Assembly (NCBI GenBank): GCA_021778635.1
Contig: JAJYCD010000016.1
Span: forward strand, 1-46,372
Length of the DNA stretch: 46,372 bases
Source: Actinomycetes bacterium
Lineage (GTDB): Bacteria; Actinomycetota; Actinomycetes; Actinomycetales; Cellulomonadaceae
Direction: 5' to 3'
Part shown: in pieces, positions 26,918 through 34,698 of the stretch
Layout: each line of letters opens with the position of its first letter
How positions within the stretch are numbered: position 1 is the first letter of the stretch
The notes under the pieces: generated by a model
Database searches by the model: none
What the model saw: the letters and a program-made list of their open reading frames with translations, nothing else
What the model was told of the DNA's origin: nothing
Translations under genes and position numbers: made by a program

Positions 26918-27499
26918 GTGCAGACCGACGAGCAGACTCCGGGGCGTACCACCTACGTCCTCGTCGACGGCGAGAACATCGACGCGACGCTCGGTTCGTC
27001 GATCCTCAACGGTCGCCCGTCCCCCGAGCAGCGGCCGCGCTGGGAGCGGGTCCTCGACTTCGCGGCACGCACCTGGGGACAGCCGGTCAAGGGCCTGTTC
27101 TTCCTGAACGCGTCGTCCGGCACGATGCCGATGGCGTTCGTCCAGGCGCTGCTCGCCATCGGCTTCCAGCCGATCCCGCTCGCCGGCGAGTCGTACGAGA
27201 AGGTCGTCGACATCGGCATCAAGCGGATGCTGACCGCGCTGGTCGACCACCCGGGCGACGTGCTGCTCGCGAGCCACGACGGCGACTTCGTCCCCGAGAT
27301 GGAGCAGCTGCTCGACGGCGAGGACCGACGCGTCGGCCTTCTCGCGTTCCGCGAGTTCACGAGCTCCTCGCTCAACCAGCTCTCGGCGCAGGGCCTGCAG
27401 ACGTTCGACCTCGAGCACGACGTCCAGGCGTTCAACGTCCAGCTGCCTCGGCTGCGGATCATCCCGCTGGCCGAGTTCGACCCGCTGCGCTACCTGTAG
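26918..27499 (+). CDS. NYN-domain (PIN-like) nuclease-type protein
   Basis: The 193-residue protein has a NYN fold. The N-terminal strand TTYVLVDGENIDATLGSSIL carries the first acidic metal ligand (DGEN). GIKRMLTALVDHPGDVLLASHDGDFVPEMEQLL supplies the other acidic residues (D in VDIGIKR region and SHDGDF), and the C-terminal strand is RVGLLAFREF. NYN proteins are Mg2+-dependent RNases in characterised members; the substrate here is unknown. The start is uncertain: the GTG at 26918 has TTAACT 6 nt upstream and no ribosome-binding site, while an earlier GTG at 26897 abuts GGAGG too closely. A hairpin starts on the stop codon. Confidence 0.88.
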   Translation: MQTDEQTPGRTTYVLVDGENIDATLGSSILNGRPSPEQRPRWERVLDFAARTWGQPVKGLFFLNASSGTMPMAFVQALLAIGFQPIPLAGESYEKVVDIGIKRMLTALVDHPGDVLLASHDGDFVPEMEQLLDGEDRRVGLLAFREFTSSSLNQLSAQGLQTFDLEHDVQAFNVQLPRLRIIPLAEFDPLRYL

Positions 27500-27522
27500 C
27501 AGCCGGGGCGCTACCCGGCTGC
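27499..27522. terminator. Bidirectional hairpin between NYN and regulator genes
   Basis: gcagccggg (27499-27507) pairs exactly with cccggctgc (27514-27522) around a 6-nt loop. It begins at the last base of the NYN stop codon and lies in a 54-bp gap between convergent genes, so it may end transcription both ways. Confidence 0.6.
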
Positions 27523-27553
27523 CCGGCTCGAGGTCCTGCCTCGGCACCGCGGT

Positions 27554-28318
27554 TCAGCGGCGAGCGGGAGCGGCGGCATGCGGCGTCGAGCGCTCGGTTG
27601 CCTCGTCGTCGACCCTGGCCAGGTGGAGCACGCAGTGCCGCGGCCCCACGAACGCGTCGAGCTGCGCCGCGGTGAGCGGACCGCCCACGTGGGCGAGCAC
27701 GCCGCGGGACACCCCGAGGAGCACGCTGCACACGACCTCCGGGCTCTCCTGGGCGAGCTCGTAGAACGGGCAGCGGTGCATGTGCACCTCGAGGTTCTCC
27801 GGGTCGGTCTCGGGCTCGAAGCCGAGGGCGTCGAGCCGAGCCTCGAGAGCGGAGAGCTGCGCGAGGGACGCCCGGGCGCCACCGGCGTCCGCCGCGGAAC
27901 GCGTCGGCGCGAGAACGGCAGGGTCATCGGCCTCGGCCGACAACCGGTCGCCCCACGCGAACCCGGCATGCTCGGCCGCCACGGTCGGCGACTCGGCCGC
28001 CTGCCCGTAGCCGGCGACGAGGATTCGCGCCATCTCCTCGCGGACCCGGTTGCCGCCGGACTCGTCGTCGACGCGCTCCACGGCGCTGTAGAGCATCCTG
28101 GGGCGGCCACGCGTGCAGCGGACCTCGGGGTGCCGCGAGACGAGGCCCGCACCGATCAGGCAGTCGAGGTGCTCCCGGGTGGTGTTGACGTGCAGGTCGA
28201 TCGCCTCGGCGAGGGCGTCGACACTCATCGGCGAGCTCGACTGCTGCAGCAGGCGCAACAGGGTGACCCTGCTCTCGGACGCGAGAGCACGGTATGCGCT
28301 GACTCGACGGGCCGCCAT
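27554..28318 (-). CDS. ArsR-type (COG2345) helix-turn-helix regulator with conserved cysteines
   Basis: The 254-residue regulator has an N-terminal winged helix: YRALASESRVTLLRLLQQSS, VDALAEAIDLHVNTTREHLD, and wing TRGRPRMLYS. The C-terminal sensor half contains HRCPFYELAQESPEVVC followed by GPRHCVLHL. Its cysteines are near residues 183, 197 and 229 (C-x13-C-x31-C), preceded by HMHR. This pattern recalls the SufR-like branch, in which the cysteines bind an iron-sulfur cluster; the ligand here is an inference. It is divergent from mogA, with 73 bp between them, so it may control molybdenum-cofactor genes. Confidence 0.88.
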   Translation of the reverse strand: MAARRVSAYRALASESRVTLLRLLQQSSSPMSVDALAEAIDLHVNTTREHLDCLIGAGLVSRHPEVRCTRGRPRMLYSAVERVDDESGGNRVREEMARILVAGYGQAAESPTVAAEHAGFAWGDRLSAEADDPAVLAPTRSAADAGGARASLAQLSALEARLDALGFEPETDPENLEVHMHRCPFYELAQESPEVVCSVLLGVSRGVLAHVGGPLTAAQLDAFVGPRHCVLHLARVDDEATERSTPHAAAPARR

Positions 28319-28379
28319 GAACCCAGCATTCCCGGGATCGGGCGCCGCCGCGTAGGACCTTCGAACGCACTTTGCTCGG

Positions 28380-28391
28380 TAGCGTGGCCGG
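28380..28391 (+). promoter_or_regulatory. Leaderless -10 element of mogA
   Basis: TAGCGT at 28380-28385 followed by 6 nt ends exactly at the ATG of mogA (28392). No ribosome-binding site is present. Confidence 0.5.
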
Positions 28392-28877
28392 ATGGACGCT
28401 CCACGAGCCCTCGTCGTCACCGTCTCGGACCGCTGTGCGCGCGGGGAGGCGGTCGACCGCTCCGGTCCCCGCGCGGTGGAGCTGCTGTCCGAGGCCGGCT
28501 ACCCGACCGCACCGGCACGCGTCGTGCCGGATGGCGACGAGTCCGTGGCCGCAGCCCTGCGGGAAGCCGTCCGGGCCGGCGTGCGCGTCGTGGTGACGAC
28601 CGGCGGCACGGGCGTCGGACCACGGGACCGCACACCCGAGGGCACGCGAGCCGTCCTCGACCGCGAGCTCCCGGGCCTGGCCGAGGCGCTCCGTCGCGAG
28701 GGAGCGAGCCACGTGGCCACCGCCGTGCTGTCCCGCGGGCTGGCAGGCGTCACCGCGGAGGGGGTCGTCGTGGTCAACCTGCCCGGCTCGACCGCGGCCG
28801 TCGAGCAGGGCCTCGCGGTCCTCCTGCCGGTCCTCGGCCACCTGCTCGATCAGCTCACCGGTGGCGACCACACCTGA
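28392..28877 (+). CDS. mogA: Molybdopterin adenylyltransferase MogA/MoaB-type
   Basis: The 161-residue protein adenylylates molybdopterin before molybdate insertion by MoeA. Motifs include ALVVTVSDRCARGEAVDRSG at the start, VVVTTGGTGVGPRDRTPEGT (the nucleotide/pterin site) and VVVNLPGSTAAVEQGL (the conserved LPG.P-like turn, here LPGS). The length is that of stand-alone MogA/MoaB. The ATG is 6 nt after a TAGCGT hexamer. It is divergent from the Cys-containing regulator and convergent with moaD, 78 bp away. Confidence 0.94.
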   Translation: MDAPRALVVTVSDRCARGEAVDRSGPRAVELLSEAGYPTAPARVVPDGDESVAAALREAVRAGVRVVVTTGGTGVGPRDRTPEGTRAVLDRELPGLAEALRREGASHVATAVLSRGLAGVTAEGVVVVNLPGSTAAVEQGLAVLLPVLGHLLDQLTGGDHT

Positions 28878-28955
28878 TCGGCATCACGCCGCGCCACTCG
28901 TCAGGCTGAGCACCTCGCGCGCCTGCGGGGCGCCGCAGAGCGCGCCGGACCGTGG

Positions 28956-29195
28956 TCAGCCGCCGGCGAACGGTGGCAGCACGTCGACCACCGCGTCCGG
29001 GCGCAGCGGGATGTCGTCGGAGTCCAGGCGGAGGCCCTCCGTCAGCACCGCGCTCCGGGCCAGGACCCGCTCCAGGGCCGCGCCGTGGCGCGCGCCCATC
29101 TCGGCGCGAAGCTCTCCCGCGGTCGCGACCTGCACGGTCTCGACCGCCGTGCCCGCCGCGTCGGCAGCGGCGGCGAAGTAGCGGATCGTCACCAT
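28956..29195 (-). CDS. moaD: Molybdopterin synthase small subunit MoaD
   Basis: This 79-residue ubiquitin-like sulfur carrier begins MVTIRYFAAAADAAGT and ends PDAVVDVLPPFAGG. The C-terminal Gly-Gly is the site that is adenylylated by MoeB and thiocarboxylated. The ATG at 29195 follows GAGAGG by about 8 nt; upstream in-frame codons to 29222 lie outside the family alignment. Its activating enzyme lies at 30654-31796. The large subunit MoaE is not in the window. Confidence 0.92.
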   Translation of the reverse strand: MVTIRYFAAAADAAGTAVETVQVATAGELRAEMGARHGAALERVLARSAVLTEGLRLDSDDIPLRPDAVVDVLPPFAGG

Positions 29196-29340
29196 CCGGG
29201 CATCCTCTCGAGAATCCATCACTCGCGTCGCTGTGCCCGGTCATGGTGTCACGCGCCACTCGCGACGAACACCCGCCGCCCGGGGCTCATGCGACCGCGG
29301 CTGCGGTCCTGCCTGCTCGGCGGCCGTCGACGCGCACGGC
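29196..29340. other. Intergenic gap downstream of moeA
   Basis: This 145-bp stretch between moeA (stop) and moaD (start) holds a small hairpin, gaccgc (29293-29298) with gcggtc (29303-29308), a candidate moeA terminator. No further open frame with family features is seen. Confidence 0.35.
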
Positions 29341-30603
29341 TCAGCGGTTGACGAGCATGACGGGGACGGTGTCCCCCGGAACCACCTCGACGACGTCGGC
29401 AGGCACCACCGCGAGGGCCTGGGCGCCGCCGAGGCTCGCGACCAGATGGGACCCCGAGCCACCACGGGCGACCTGACGGACCGTCCAGCCGTCACCGAAC
29501 CAGGCGGGGACGAACCAGCCGTCGTCCGCCCACGCGTCGTCGGCGCGTTCGAGCACCACCGGCATGTACTGCGCACGGCCCCGCGGCGAGCTCCACCCGT
29601 CCACGACCACCGCGGTGAGGCGGGGACGACGCACCGAGCGAAAGCCGCGCATCCTCAGGATCGCCGGCCGCACGAACACCTCGAAGGACACGAACACGCT
29701 CACGGGGTTCCCGGGCAGGCAGAACACCGGGGTGCCGTCGTCGAGAGTGCCGAGCCCCTGCGGTCGGCCGGGCTGCATCGCGACCGCCACGAACTCCATC
29801 CCCGGTTCGTCGCGGAGCGCCTCCTTCACGACGTCGAACGCCCCCATGCTCACCCCGCCGGACGTCACGACCGCGTCCACCCGACCGCGCAGCCCCGACA
29901 GGACGGCGCGGAAGACCGCCGGGTCGTCGGGAACGGCGGCGAGCGGCACCGGAACGCCACCGGCCTCCCGGACGGCCGCGGTCAGCAGGTGCGAGTTCGA
30001 GTCGGGGATCTGGCCGCGGCGGAGCGGCACCCCGATCTCCACGAGCTCGCTCCCGGTCGCGAGGACGGCGACCCGCGGACGTGGTCGCACGTGCACCCGA
30101 CCGGCCCCGATCGCCGCGGCGGCACCGACCTGCTGCGCGTTGAGCTGCGCACCCGCCGCGAGCACCACGTCTCCGGCGCGGGCGTCCTCGCCGACCCGGC
30201 GGACGAAGTCACCGGGTGCGGCGACGGCGAGCACCTGCACGACAGTGCCGCCGCCGTCGGTCGACTCGACCGGGACGACCGCATCGGCCCCGCGCGGCAG
30301 TGGCGCACCCGTCATGATGCGCGCGGCGGTCCCGGGTGCGACGACCGGATCCTCCGCGGTCCCCGCGGCGAGGTCGGCCAGGACGGTCAGCGCGCGCGGC
30401 GTCCCGACCGAGGCACCCGCGGTGTCCGCCGCCCGGACCGCGTAACCGTCCATCGACGAGTTGTCCCACCGCGGCAGCGGGTCCGGTGCGAGCAGCGGCC
30501 GGGTCAGGACGCACCCGAGGGCCTCGTCGAGCGCGAGCTCGATCTCGGGCAGCGGCTCGACGAGGGCGAGCGCCGCCGCGAGGTGCTCTTCCGTGGTGCG
30601 CAT
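29341..30603 (-). CDS. moeA: Molybdopterin molybdenumtransferase MoeA
   Basis: MoeA inserts molybdate into adenylylated molybdopterin. The 420-residue protein has the family start HLAAALALVEPLP, then RWDNSSMDGYAVRAADT, GTAARIMTGAPLPRGADAVV, and the MogA-like domain ATGSELVEIG, IPDSNSHLLTAAVREAGG and TSGGVSMGAFDVVKEAL. It ends with FCLPGNPVSVFVSFEVFV and a beta-barrel domain IV. The ATG at 30603 has GAGAGGA upstream. It is 50 bp downstream of moeB/Z on the same strand, so the two are probably co-transcribed. Confidence 0.95.
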   Translation of the reverse strand: MRTTEEHLAAALALVEPLPEIELALDEALGCVLTRPLLAPDPLPRWDNSSMDGYAVRAADTAGASVGTPRALTVLADLAAGTAEDPVVAPGTAARIMTGAPLPRGADAVVPVESTDGGGTVVQVLAVAAPGDFVRRVGEDARAGDVVLAAGAQLNAQQVGAAAAIGAGRVHVRPRPRVAVLATGSELVEIGVPLRRGQIPDSNSHLLTAAVREAGGVPVPLAAVPDDPAVFRAVLSGLRGRVDAVVTSGGVSMGAFDVVKEALRDEPGMEFVAVAMQPGRPQGLGTLDDGTPVFCLPGNPVSVFVSFEVFVRPAILRMRGFRSVRRPRLTAVVVDGWSSPRGRAQYMPVVLERADDAWADDGWFVPAWFGDGWTVRQVARGGSGSHLVASLGGAQALAVVPADVVEVVPGDTVPVMLVNR

Positions 30604-30653
30604 GCGACGTCCTCTCGGTCGACCCGGCGCGGCGATCTCGCGCCGACCGGGCG

Positions 30654-31796
30654 TCAGTACCGGGCCAGCGTCGGGTCGACGTCGTCCACCCAGGCCAGGA
30701 TGCCACCGTCGAGGTGGACGACGTCGGTGAACCCGGCGTCCAGCACCGCGCGGAGGGCCTGGGCCGATCGCGCCCCCGTCCGGCAGTGCAGCACGATCTG
30801 CCGATCGCGCGGGAGGCTCTCGAACGCGCTGCCGTCGAGGATCCGGCCGAGCGGGATCAGCCGCGCGCCCGGGATCGCCACGATCGCGTGCTCGGTCGGC
30901 TCCCGGACGTCGACGACGAACGGTCGCCCCGCGGGTGGTCCGGACAGGAGCGCGGCGAGCTCGCGCGCGGACACGGTGGGCGGCGCGACACGCACCGACG
31001 GCGCGGTCGCGCGGACGTGCGCGGCGGCCGGCGCGATCGCGACCTCGGTCCAGCGAGCCGCGAGCGCGTCGATCACCAGGACTCGCCCGAGGAGCGGCTC
31101 GCCGGCTCCGAGGACGAGCTTGAGGACCTCCGTCGCCATCACCGAGCCGACCTGCCCGCACAGCGCGCCGAGCACGCCGGCGTCCGCGCACGACGGCACG
31201 TCGTCCGCGTCGGGGGGCTCGGGAAAGAGGTCGCGCAGCTGCACCGCGACGACGCCCGGCACCGGCGGACGCCCCCAGAAGACGGAGACCTGCGCGTCGA
31301 AGCGGAGCACCGAACCCCAGACCTCGGGCAGGCCGAGCGCGACGCACGCGTCGTTCACGAGGTACCGGGTCGGGAAGTTGTCGGTCCCGTCCACGACGAC
31401 GTCATAGCCGGAGAGGATGCTCTCCGCGTTGTCCGCCGTCAGCGGACCGGCGTGCACGACCACCGTGATACCGGCGTCGACGGCGAGCACGGCGTCCCGA
31501 GCGCTGTCGACCTTCGGGCGCCCGACGTCCGCCCAGCCGTGGACGACCTGCCGCTGGAGGTTCGACTCGTCGACGTCGTCGAGGTCGACGATGCCGATGG
31601 TGCCGACGCCCGCGGCCGCGAGATACAGGAGGACGGGCGAGCCCAGGCCGCCAGCGCCGACCACGCACACCCGCGCGTTCCGGAGCCGGCGCTGCCCCTC
31701 GACGCCCACCCCCGGCAGGAGGAGGTGGCGGTCGTACCGGCGCAGCTGCCCGGCGGTGAGAGCCGGACCGGGATCGACCACGGGAGGGATCGGCAT
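30654..31796 (-). CDS. moeZ: Molybdopterin-synthase adenylyltransferase/sulfurtransferase (MoeB-rhodanese, MoeZ type)
   Basis: This 380-residue E1-like enzyme activates MoaD-type carriers with ATP and transfers sulfur. Residues 1-260 form the ThiF/MoeB domain: RYDRHLLLPGVGVEGQRRL, the nucleotide loop VVGAGGLGSPVLLYL, and DESNLQRQVVHG. The region SCADAGVLGALCGQVGSVMA carries the two cysteines of the crossover loop. Residues 275-380 form a rhodanese domain with the active Cys338 in HCRTGARS. The paired CxxC zinc ligands of E. coli MoeB are absent, as in MoeZ-type fusions. The ATG at 31796 is 7 nt after TAGGGT. Confidence 0.94.
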   Translation of the reverse strand: MPIPPVVDPGPALTAGQLRRYDRHLLLPGVGVEGQRRLRNARVCVVGAGGLGSPVLLYLAAAGVGTIGIVDLDDVDESNLQRQVVHGWADVGRPKVDSARDAVLAVDAGITVVVHAGPLTADNAESILSGYDVVVDGTDNFPTRYLVNDACVALGLPEVWGSVLRFDAQVSVFWGRPPVPGVVAVQLRDLFPEPPDADDVPSCADAGVLGALCGQVGSVMATEVLKLVLGAGEPLLGRVLVIDALAARWTEVAIAPAAAHVRATAPSVRVAPPTVSARELAALLSGPPAGRPFVVDVREPTEHAIVAIPGARLIPLGRILDGSAFESLPRDRQIVLHCRTGARSAQALRAVLDAGFTDVVHLDGGILAWVDDVDPTLARY

Positions 31797-31809
31797 GAGG
31801 GCCACCCTA
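31797..31809 (-). promoter_or_regulatory. Leaderless -10 element of moeZ
   Basis: On the minus strand TAGGGT (31809 to 31804) and 7 nt precede the ATG at 31796. No ribosome-binding site is present. Confidence 0.5.
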
Positions 31810-31876
31810 GTGCCGTCGGGCGCCGGGCCTCCCGGCCGGTCGCCGAGCGGTCGCCGCCGGAAGTGCACGCTCGTGC

Positions 31877-31889
31877 TATTTTCTCTCTC
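31877..31889 (+). promoter_or_regulatory. Leaderless -10 element of the TetR gene
   Basis: TATTTT at 31877-31882 is followed by 7 nt of pyrimidines and the GTG at 31890. It is an AT-rich island in GC-rich surroundings. The pyrimidine run contains no ribosome-binding site. Confidence 0.6.
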
Positions 31890-32579
31890 GTGCCCACGTC
31901 GACGCTCGCCAAGGGCGAACGGACCCGACGGGCGATCATCGACCACGCGGTCGCGACGGCCTACCGGGTCGGCCTCGGCCGGCTGACGATCGGCGACCTG
32001 GCCGCCGGCACCGGCCTCTCGAAGAGCGGTCTCTATGCGCACTTCGGGTCGAAGGAGGCGCTGCAGCTCGCCGTGCTCGACGAGGCTGCGGCGCGTTTCA
32101 CCGCCGCCGTCGTCAGGCCGGCGCTGCAGGCGCCGCGTGGTGAGACGAGGCTGCGAGCCCTGTTCGACCGATGGGTCGCGTGCGGGAGGTCGCGCGACCC
32201 CGGCGTCTGCCTGTTCGTCAAGGCAGCCACCGAGCTCGACGAGCAGCCGGGAGCGGTCCGCGACCGGCTGGCGGAGCTCCACCGCGCGCTGATCTCCACC
32301 ATCGAGACCATCGTCCGGAACGCCGACGGCGCATTCCGCCCCGATGCGGACGGCTACCAGCTCGCCGCCGACGTGTACGGCGTGATGCTGTCCTTCTACC
32401 TGGCGCACCGCCTCCTGCAGGACCCCGCCGCCGAGCGGCGTACACGCGTCGCGTTCGAGACGCTGCTCGCCGCGCTCTCGAGGGGCCCGTCCCCCGACCC
32501 GCCCACCGTGGTCGCCCGGGTCCGGCCGCGAGGCCTGCCACCGACCGAGTCCGCCACGACCACCGGGAGCTGCTCATGA
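31890..32579 (+). CDS. TetR/AcrR-family transcriptional regulator
   Basis: The 229-residue regulator has an N-terminal TetR helix-turn-helix: KGERTRRAIIDHAVATAYRV, LTIGDLAAGTGLSKSGLYAH, and FGSKEALQLAVLDEAAARF. An all-helical ligand domain ends near FETLLAALSRG, followed by a disordered tail. The GTG at 31890 follows a TATTTT hexamer. Its stop overlaps the hydrolase start as ATGA, so it is coupled to that gene. It is likely to regulate its own operon in response to a small hydrophobic ligand. Confidence 0.92.
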   Translation: MPTSTLAKGERTRRAIIDHAVATAYRVGLGRLTIGDLAAGTGLSKSGLYAHFGSKEALQLAVLDEAAARFTAAVVRPALQAPRGETRLRALFDRWVACGRSRDPGVCLFVKAATELDEQPGAVRDRLAELHRALISTIETIVRNADGAFRPDADGYQLAADVYGVMLSFYLAHRLLQDPAAERRTRVAFETLLAALSRGPSPDPPTVVARVRPRGLPPTESATTTGSCS

Positions 32580-33541
32580 CGATGCCGACCGCCCTGGCCC
32601 GCCACCCCGTCGCGCGCCTGCGCGAGCGCGCCCGGCTGCTCGCGCTGCGCGGCTCCTTCGCCGTGGAGGACCTTCTCGCCCCGGACCGGGCCAGCGCGCG
32701 GGCGCTCGACCTGTGGTGCACCGTCCCGAGCGGCGCAGGTCGTCGGAAGGACTTCCGGCCGTACCCCGGCGAGGTCGCGACGACCACGACGCCCGCGGGG
32801 CACGACGTCGTCACCGAGTCGTGGGGCACGGGTCCGGTCGTGTACCTGGTGCACGGCTGGGGCGGCTGGCGCGGCCAGCTCGGGGCCTTCGTCGAGCCTC
32901 TCGTCGCGGCCGGCCACCGCGTCGTGGGCTTCGACGCCCCCGGTCACGGCGAGTCGGCGCCGGGCGCCCTGGGGACGGGCAAGGGTCACATCATGGAGCT
33001 GCTGGCCGCGTTCGACACGGTTGCGGCACAGCACGGCGACGCGGCCGGCGTGATCGCCCACTCCCTCGGGTGCACGATCGCCTCGCTCGTCGTCCACGAC
33101 CGACTCGATGCGGAGCGACTCGTGCTCGTCGGCGCCCCGGCGGACTTCGGCGAGCGGACCCACGAGTTCGGCGCTGCCGTCGGCTTCACCGAGCGCACAC
33201 GCCACCGGCTCCAGACGACCATGGAGCAGGAGTGCGGACGCCCGCTCACGACCTTCGACCTCGCCCCGCTCGCGGCGGGCGGGGGACTTCCCGAGACGCT
33301 GCTGATCCACGACCGGTTCGACAAGGAGGCGCCGTACCGGGTGAGCGCCGAGCTCGCCGCGGTCTGGCCGACGGCGACGCTGCTGACCACGCTCGGCCTC
33401 GGTCACCAGCGCATCCTCACCGACCCCGACGTGGTCGCCGCGGCGGTGCGGCACATCACCTCGGCGCCCCGTCGCCGAACGGCACCGCCGACCGGCGCGA
33501 GCGGGCGTCGACCCGACGATCCGCCGCGGGCTCGCACGTAG
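32576..33541 (+). CDS. Alpha/beta hydrolase
   Basis: The 321-residue hydrolase has an oxyanion motif VYLVHGWGGWRGQLGAFVEP, a strand 4 block VVGFDAPGHGES, and the nucleophile elbow GVIAHSLGCTIASLVVH (Ser in HSLGC). The acid lies in LLIHDRFDKEAP and the catalytic His in TLGLGHQRILTDP. The first 75 residues form an N-terminal lid-like extension. The last 25 residues are Arg/Pro-rich and low in complexity. Its ATG overlaps the TetR stop, and GGGAGC precedes it. The substrate is unknown; ester or lipid hydrolysis is the family default. Confidence 0.92.
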   Translation: MTMPTALARHPVARLRERARLLALRGSFAVEDLLAPDRASARALDLWCTVPSGAGRRKDFRPYPGEVATTTTPAGHDVVTESWGTGPVVYLVHGWGGWRGQLGAFVEPLVAAGHRVVGFDAPGHGESAPGALGTGKGHIMELLAAFDTVAAQHGDAAGVIAHSLGCTIASLVVHDRLDAERLVLVGAPADFGERTHEFGAAVGFTERTRHRLQTTMEQECGRPLTTFDLAPLAAGGGLPETLLIHDRFDKEAPYRVSAELAAVWPTATLLTTLGLGHQRILTDPDVVAAAVRHITSAPRRRTAPPTGASGRRPDDPPRART

Positions 33542-33559
33542 GCTCGTCCTGAGCCGGAC

Positions 33560-33620
33560 GGCTCGGTCGGGGCGGGGCGGCTCGGTCGGGGCGGCTCGGT
33601 CGGGGCGGCTCGGTCGGGGC
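33560..33620 (+). repeat. 14-bp G-rich tandem repeat array upstream of the CDF gene
   Basis: Four exact copies of ggctcggtcggggc begin at 33560, 33579, 33593 and 33607. The first two are separated by ggggc, and a partial fifth follows at 33621. The plus strand has five GGGG runs at 33569-33572, 33574-33577, 33588-33591, 33602-33605 and 33616-33619, so a long-loop G-quadruplex is possible. The array ends about 50 bp before the CDF start codon. Confidence 0.9.
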
Positions 33621-33674
33621 GGCTCGCGGCACGGGAACGGGCCGCAGGCCCGTCGGGTACCTGGAGGCGGAGAC

Positions 33675-34595
33675 ATGGACGACCACCGGCACGACGCGCT
33701 CGGCGACGCCGACCTCCACCGGAGCAGGCTCTCGATCGCGCTGGGCATCTCGGTGACGATCCTGGTCTCGCAGGTCGTCGGGGCGATCTGGACCGGCAGC
33801 CTCGCACTCCTGGTCGACACGGCCCACGTGCTCACCGACACCGGCAGCCTGGCGATCGCTCTGCTCGCAGCACGGCTCGCCCTCCGCCCGGCCACGTCGC
33901 GTCGGACCTGGGGGCTGCGTCGCACCGAGGTGCTCGCCGCGACCGCCCAGGCGAGCGTCCTGCTCGCCGTCGGTCTGTACGTGCTCGTCGAAGGCGTCCA
34001 CCGACTCGTCCGGCCTCCCGAGGTCGCGTCGGCGGAGATGATCGTCTTCGGCGCGATCGGGCTGGTCGGCAACGTCGCCGCGGTCGCGGTGCTGGCCGGA
34101 AGTCGACGCGCCACGTTCACCACCCGTGCGGCCTTCCTGGAGGTCGTCAACGACACGCTCGGGTCCCTCGCGGTGATCATCGCGGCCGTGGTGATGACGT
34201 TCACCGGCTGGGCGCGGGCGGACGCGGTGGTCGCGCTCCTCATCGGGCTCCTGATCCTGCCGCGGACCGTGGGCCTGCTGCGCGAGACCGTGAACGTGCT
34301 GCTCGAGGCCACGCCACGAGGTCTCGACCTCGACGCCGTGCGCGGGCACATCCTCGCGCTGCCGCACGTCCGCGCCGTGCACGACCTCCATGCGACCCAG
34401 ATCGCCACCGGGCTGCCGGTCCTGACCGCGCACGTCGTGCTCGACGACGACTGCTTCCGCGACGGCCACGCCCTCGACCTGCTCGACCAGCTCCAGGCCT
34501 GCGTCGCGGAGCACTTCGACGTGAGCGTGGAGCACTCGACGTTCCAGCTCGAACCCGGCAAGCACCGCGATCACGAGTACGCACCGCACGACTGA
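33675..34595 (+). CDS. Cation diffusion facilitator (CzcD/ZnT-type metal efflux transporter)
   Basis: The 306-residue exporter of Zn2+ or a related divalent ion works by proton antiport. Six hydrophobic helices lie in residues 20-205. The TM2 metal site is DTAHVLTD (Asp48, His51, Asp55). TM5 has LEVVNDTLGS, in which Glu156-x3-Asp160 stands where many CzcD proteins have His-x3-Asp. A cytoplasmic C-terminal domain (about 215-290) carries DLHATQIATGLPVLTAHVVL. His/Asp-rich ends (MDDHRHD and KHRDHEYAPHD) suggest metal buffering. The ATG follows GGAGG (33663-33667). A hairpin directly after the stop may terminate it. Confidence 0.93.
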   Translation: MDDHRHDALGDADLHRSRLSIALGISVTILVSQVVGAIWTGSLALLVDTAHVLTDTGSLAIALLAARLALRPATSRRTWGLRRTEVLAATAQASVLLAVGLYVLVEGVHRLVRPPEVASAEMIVFGAIGLVGNVAAVAVLAGSRRATFTTRAAFLEVVNDTLGSLAVIIAAVVMTFTGWARADAVVALLIGLLILPRTVGLLRETVNVLLEATPRGLDLDAVRGHILALPHVRAVHDLHATQIATGLPVLTAHVVLDDDCFRDGHALDLLDQLQACVAEHFDVSVEHSTFQLEPGKHRDHEYAPHD

Positions 34596-34599
34596 GAGA

Positions 34600-34623
34600 A
34601 CCACGGCGCGCTGATGCCGTGGT
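34600..34623 (+). terminator. Hairpin downstream of the CDF gene
   Basis: accacggc (34600-34607) pairs exactly with gccgtggt (34616-34623) around an 8-nt loop, starting 5 nt after the stop. It is followed by cgtcctag rather than a U-tract, so it would be a weak or factor-assisted terminator. Confidence 0.5.
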
Positions 34624-34698
34624 CGTCCTAGAGTTCGTGGTGGCGGCCCGCACGCCGACCCGCGTGCGGCGGACGCAGCCCTCAAGGAGGAGCCGGTC

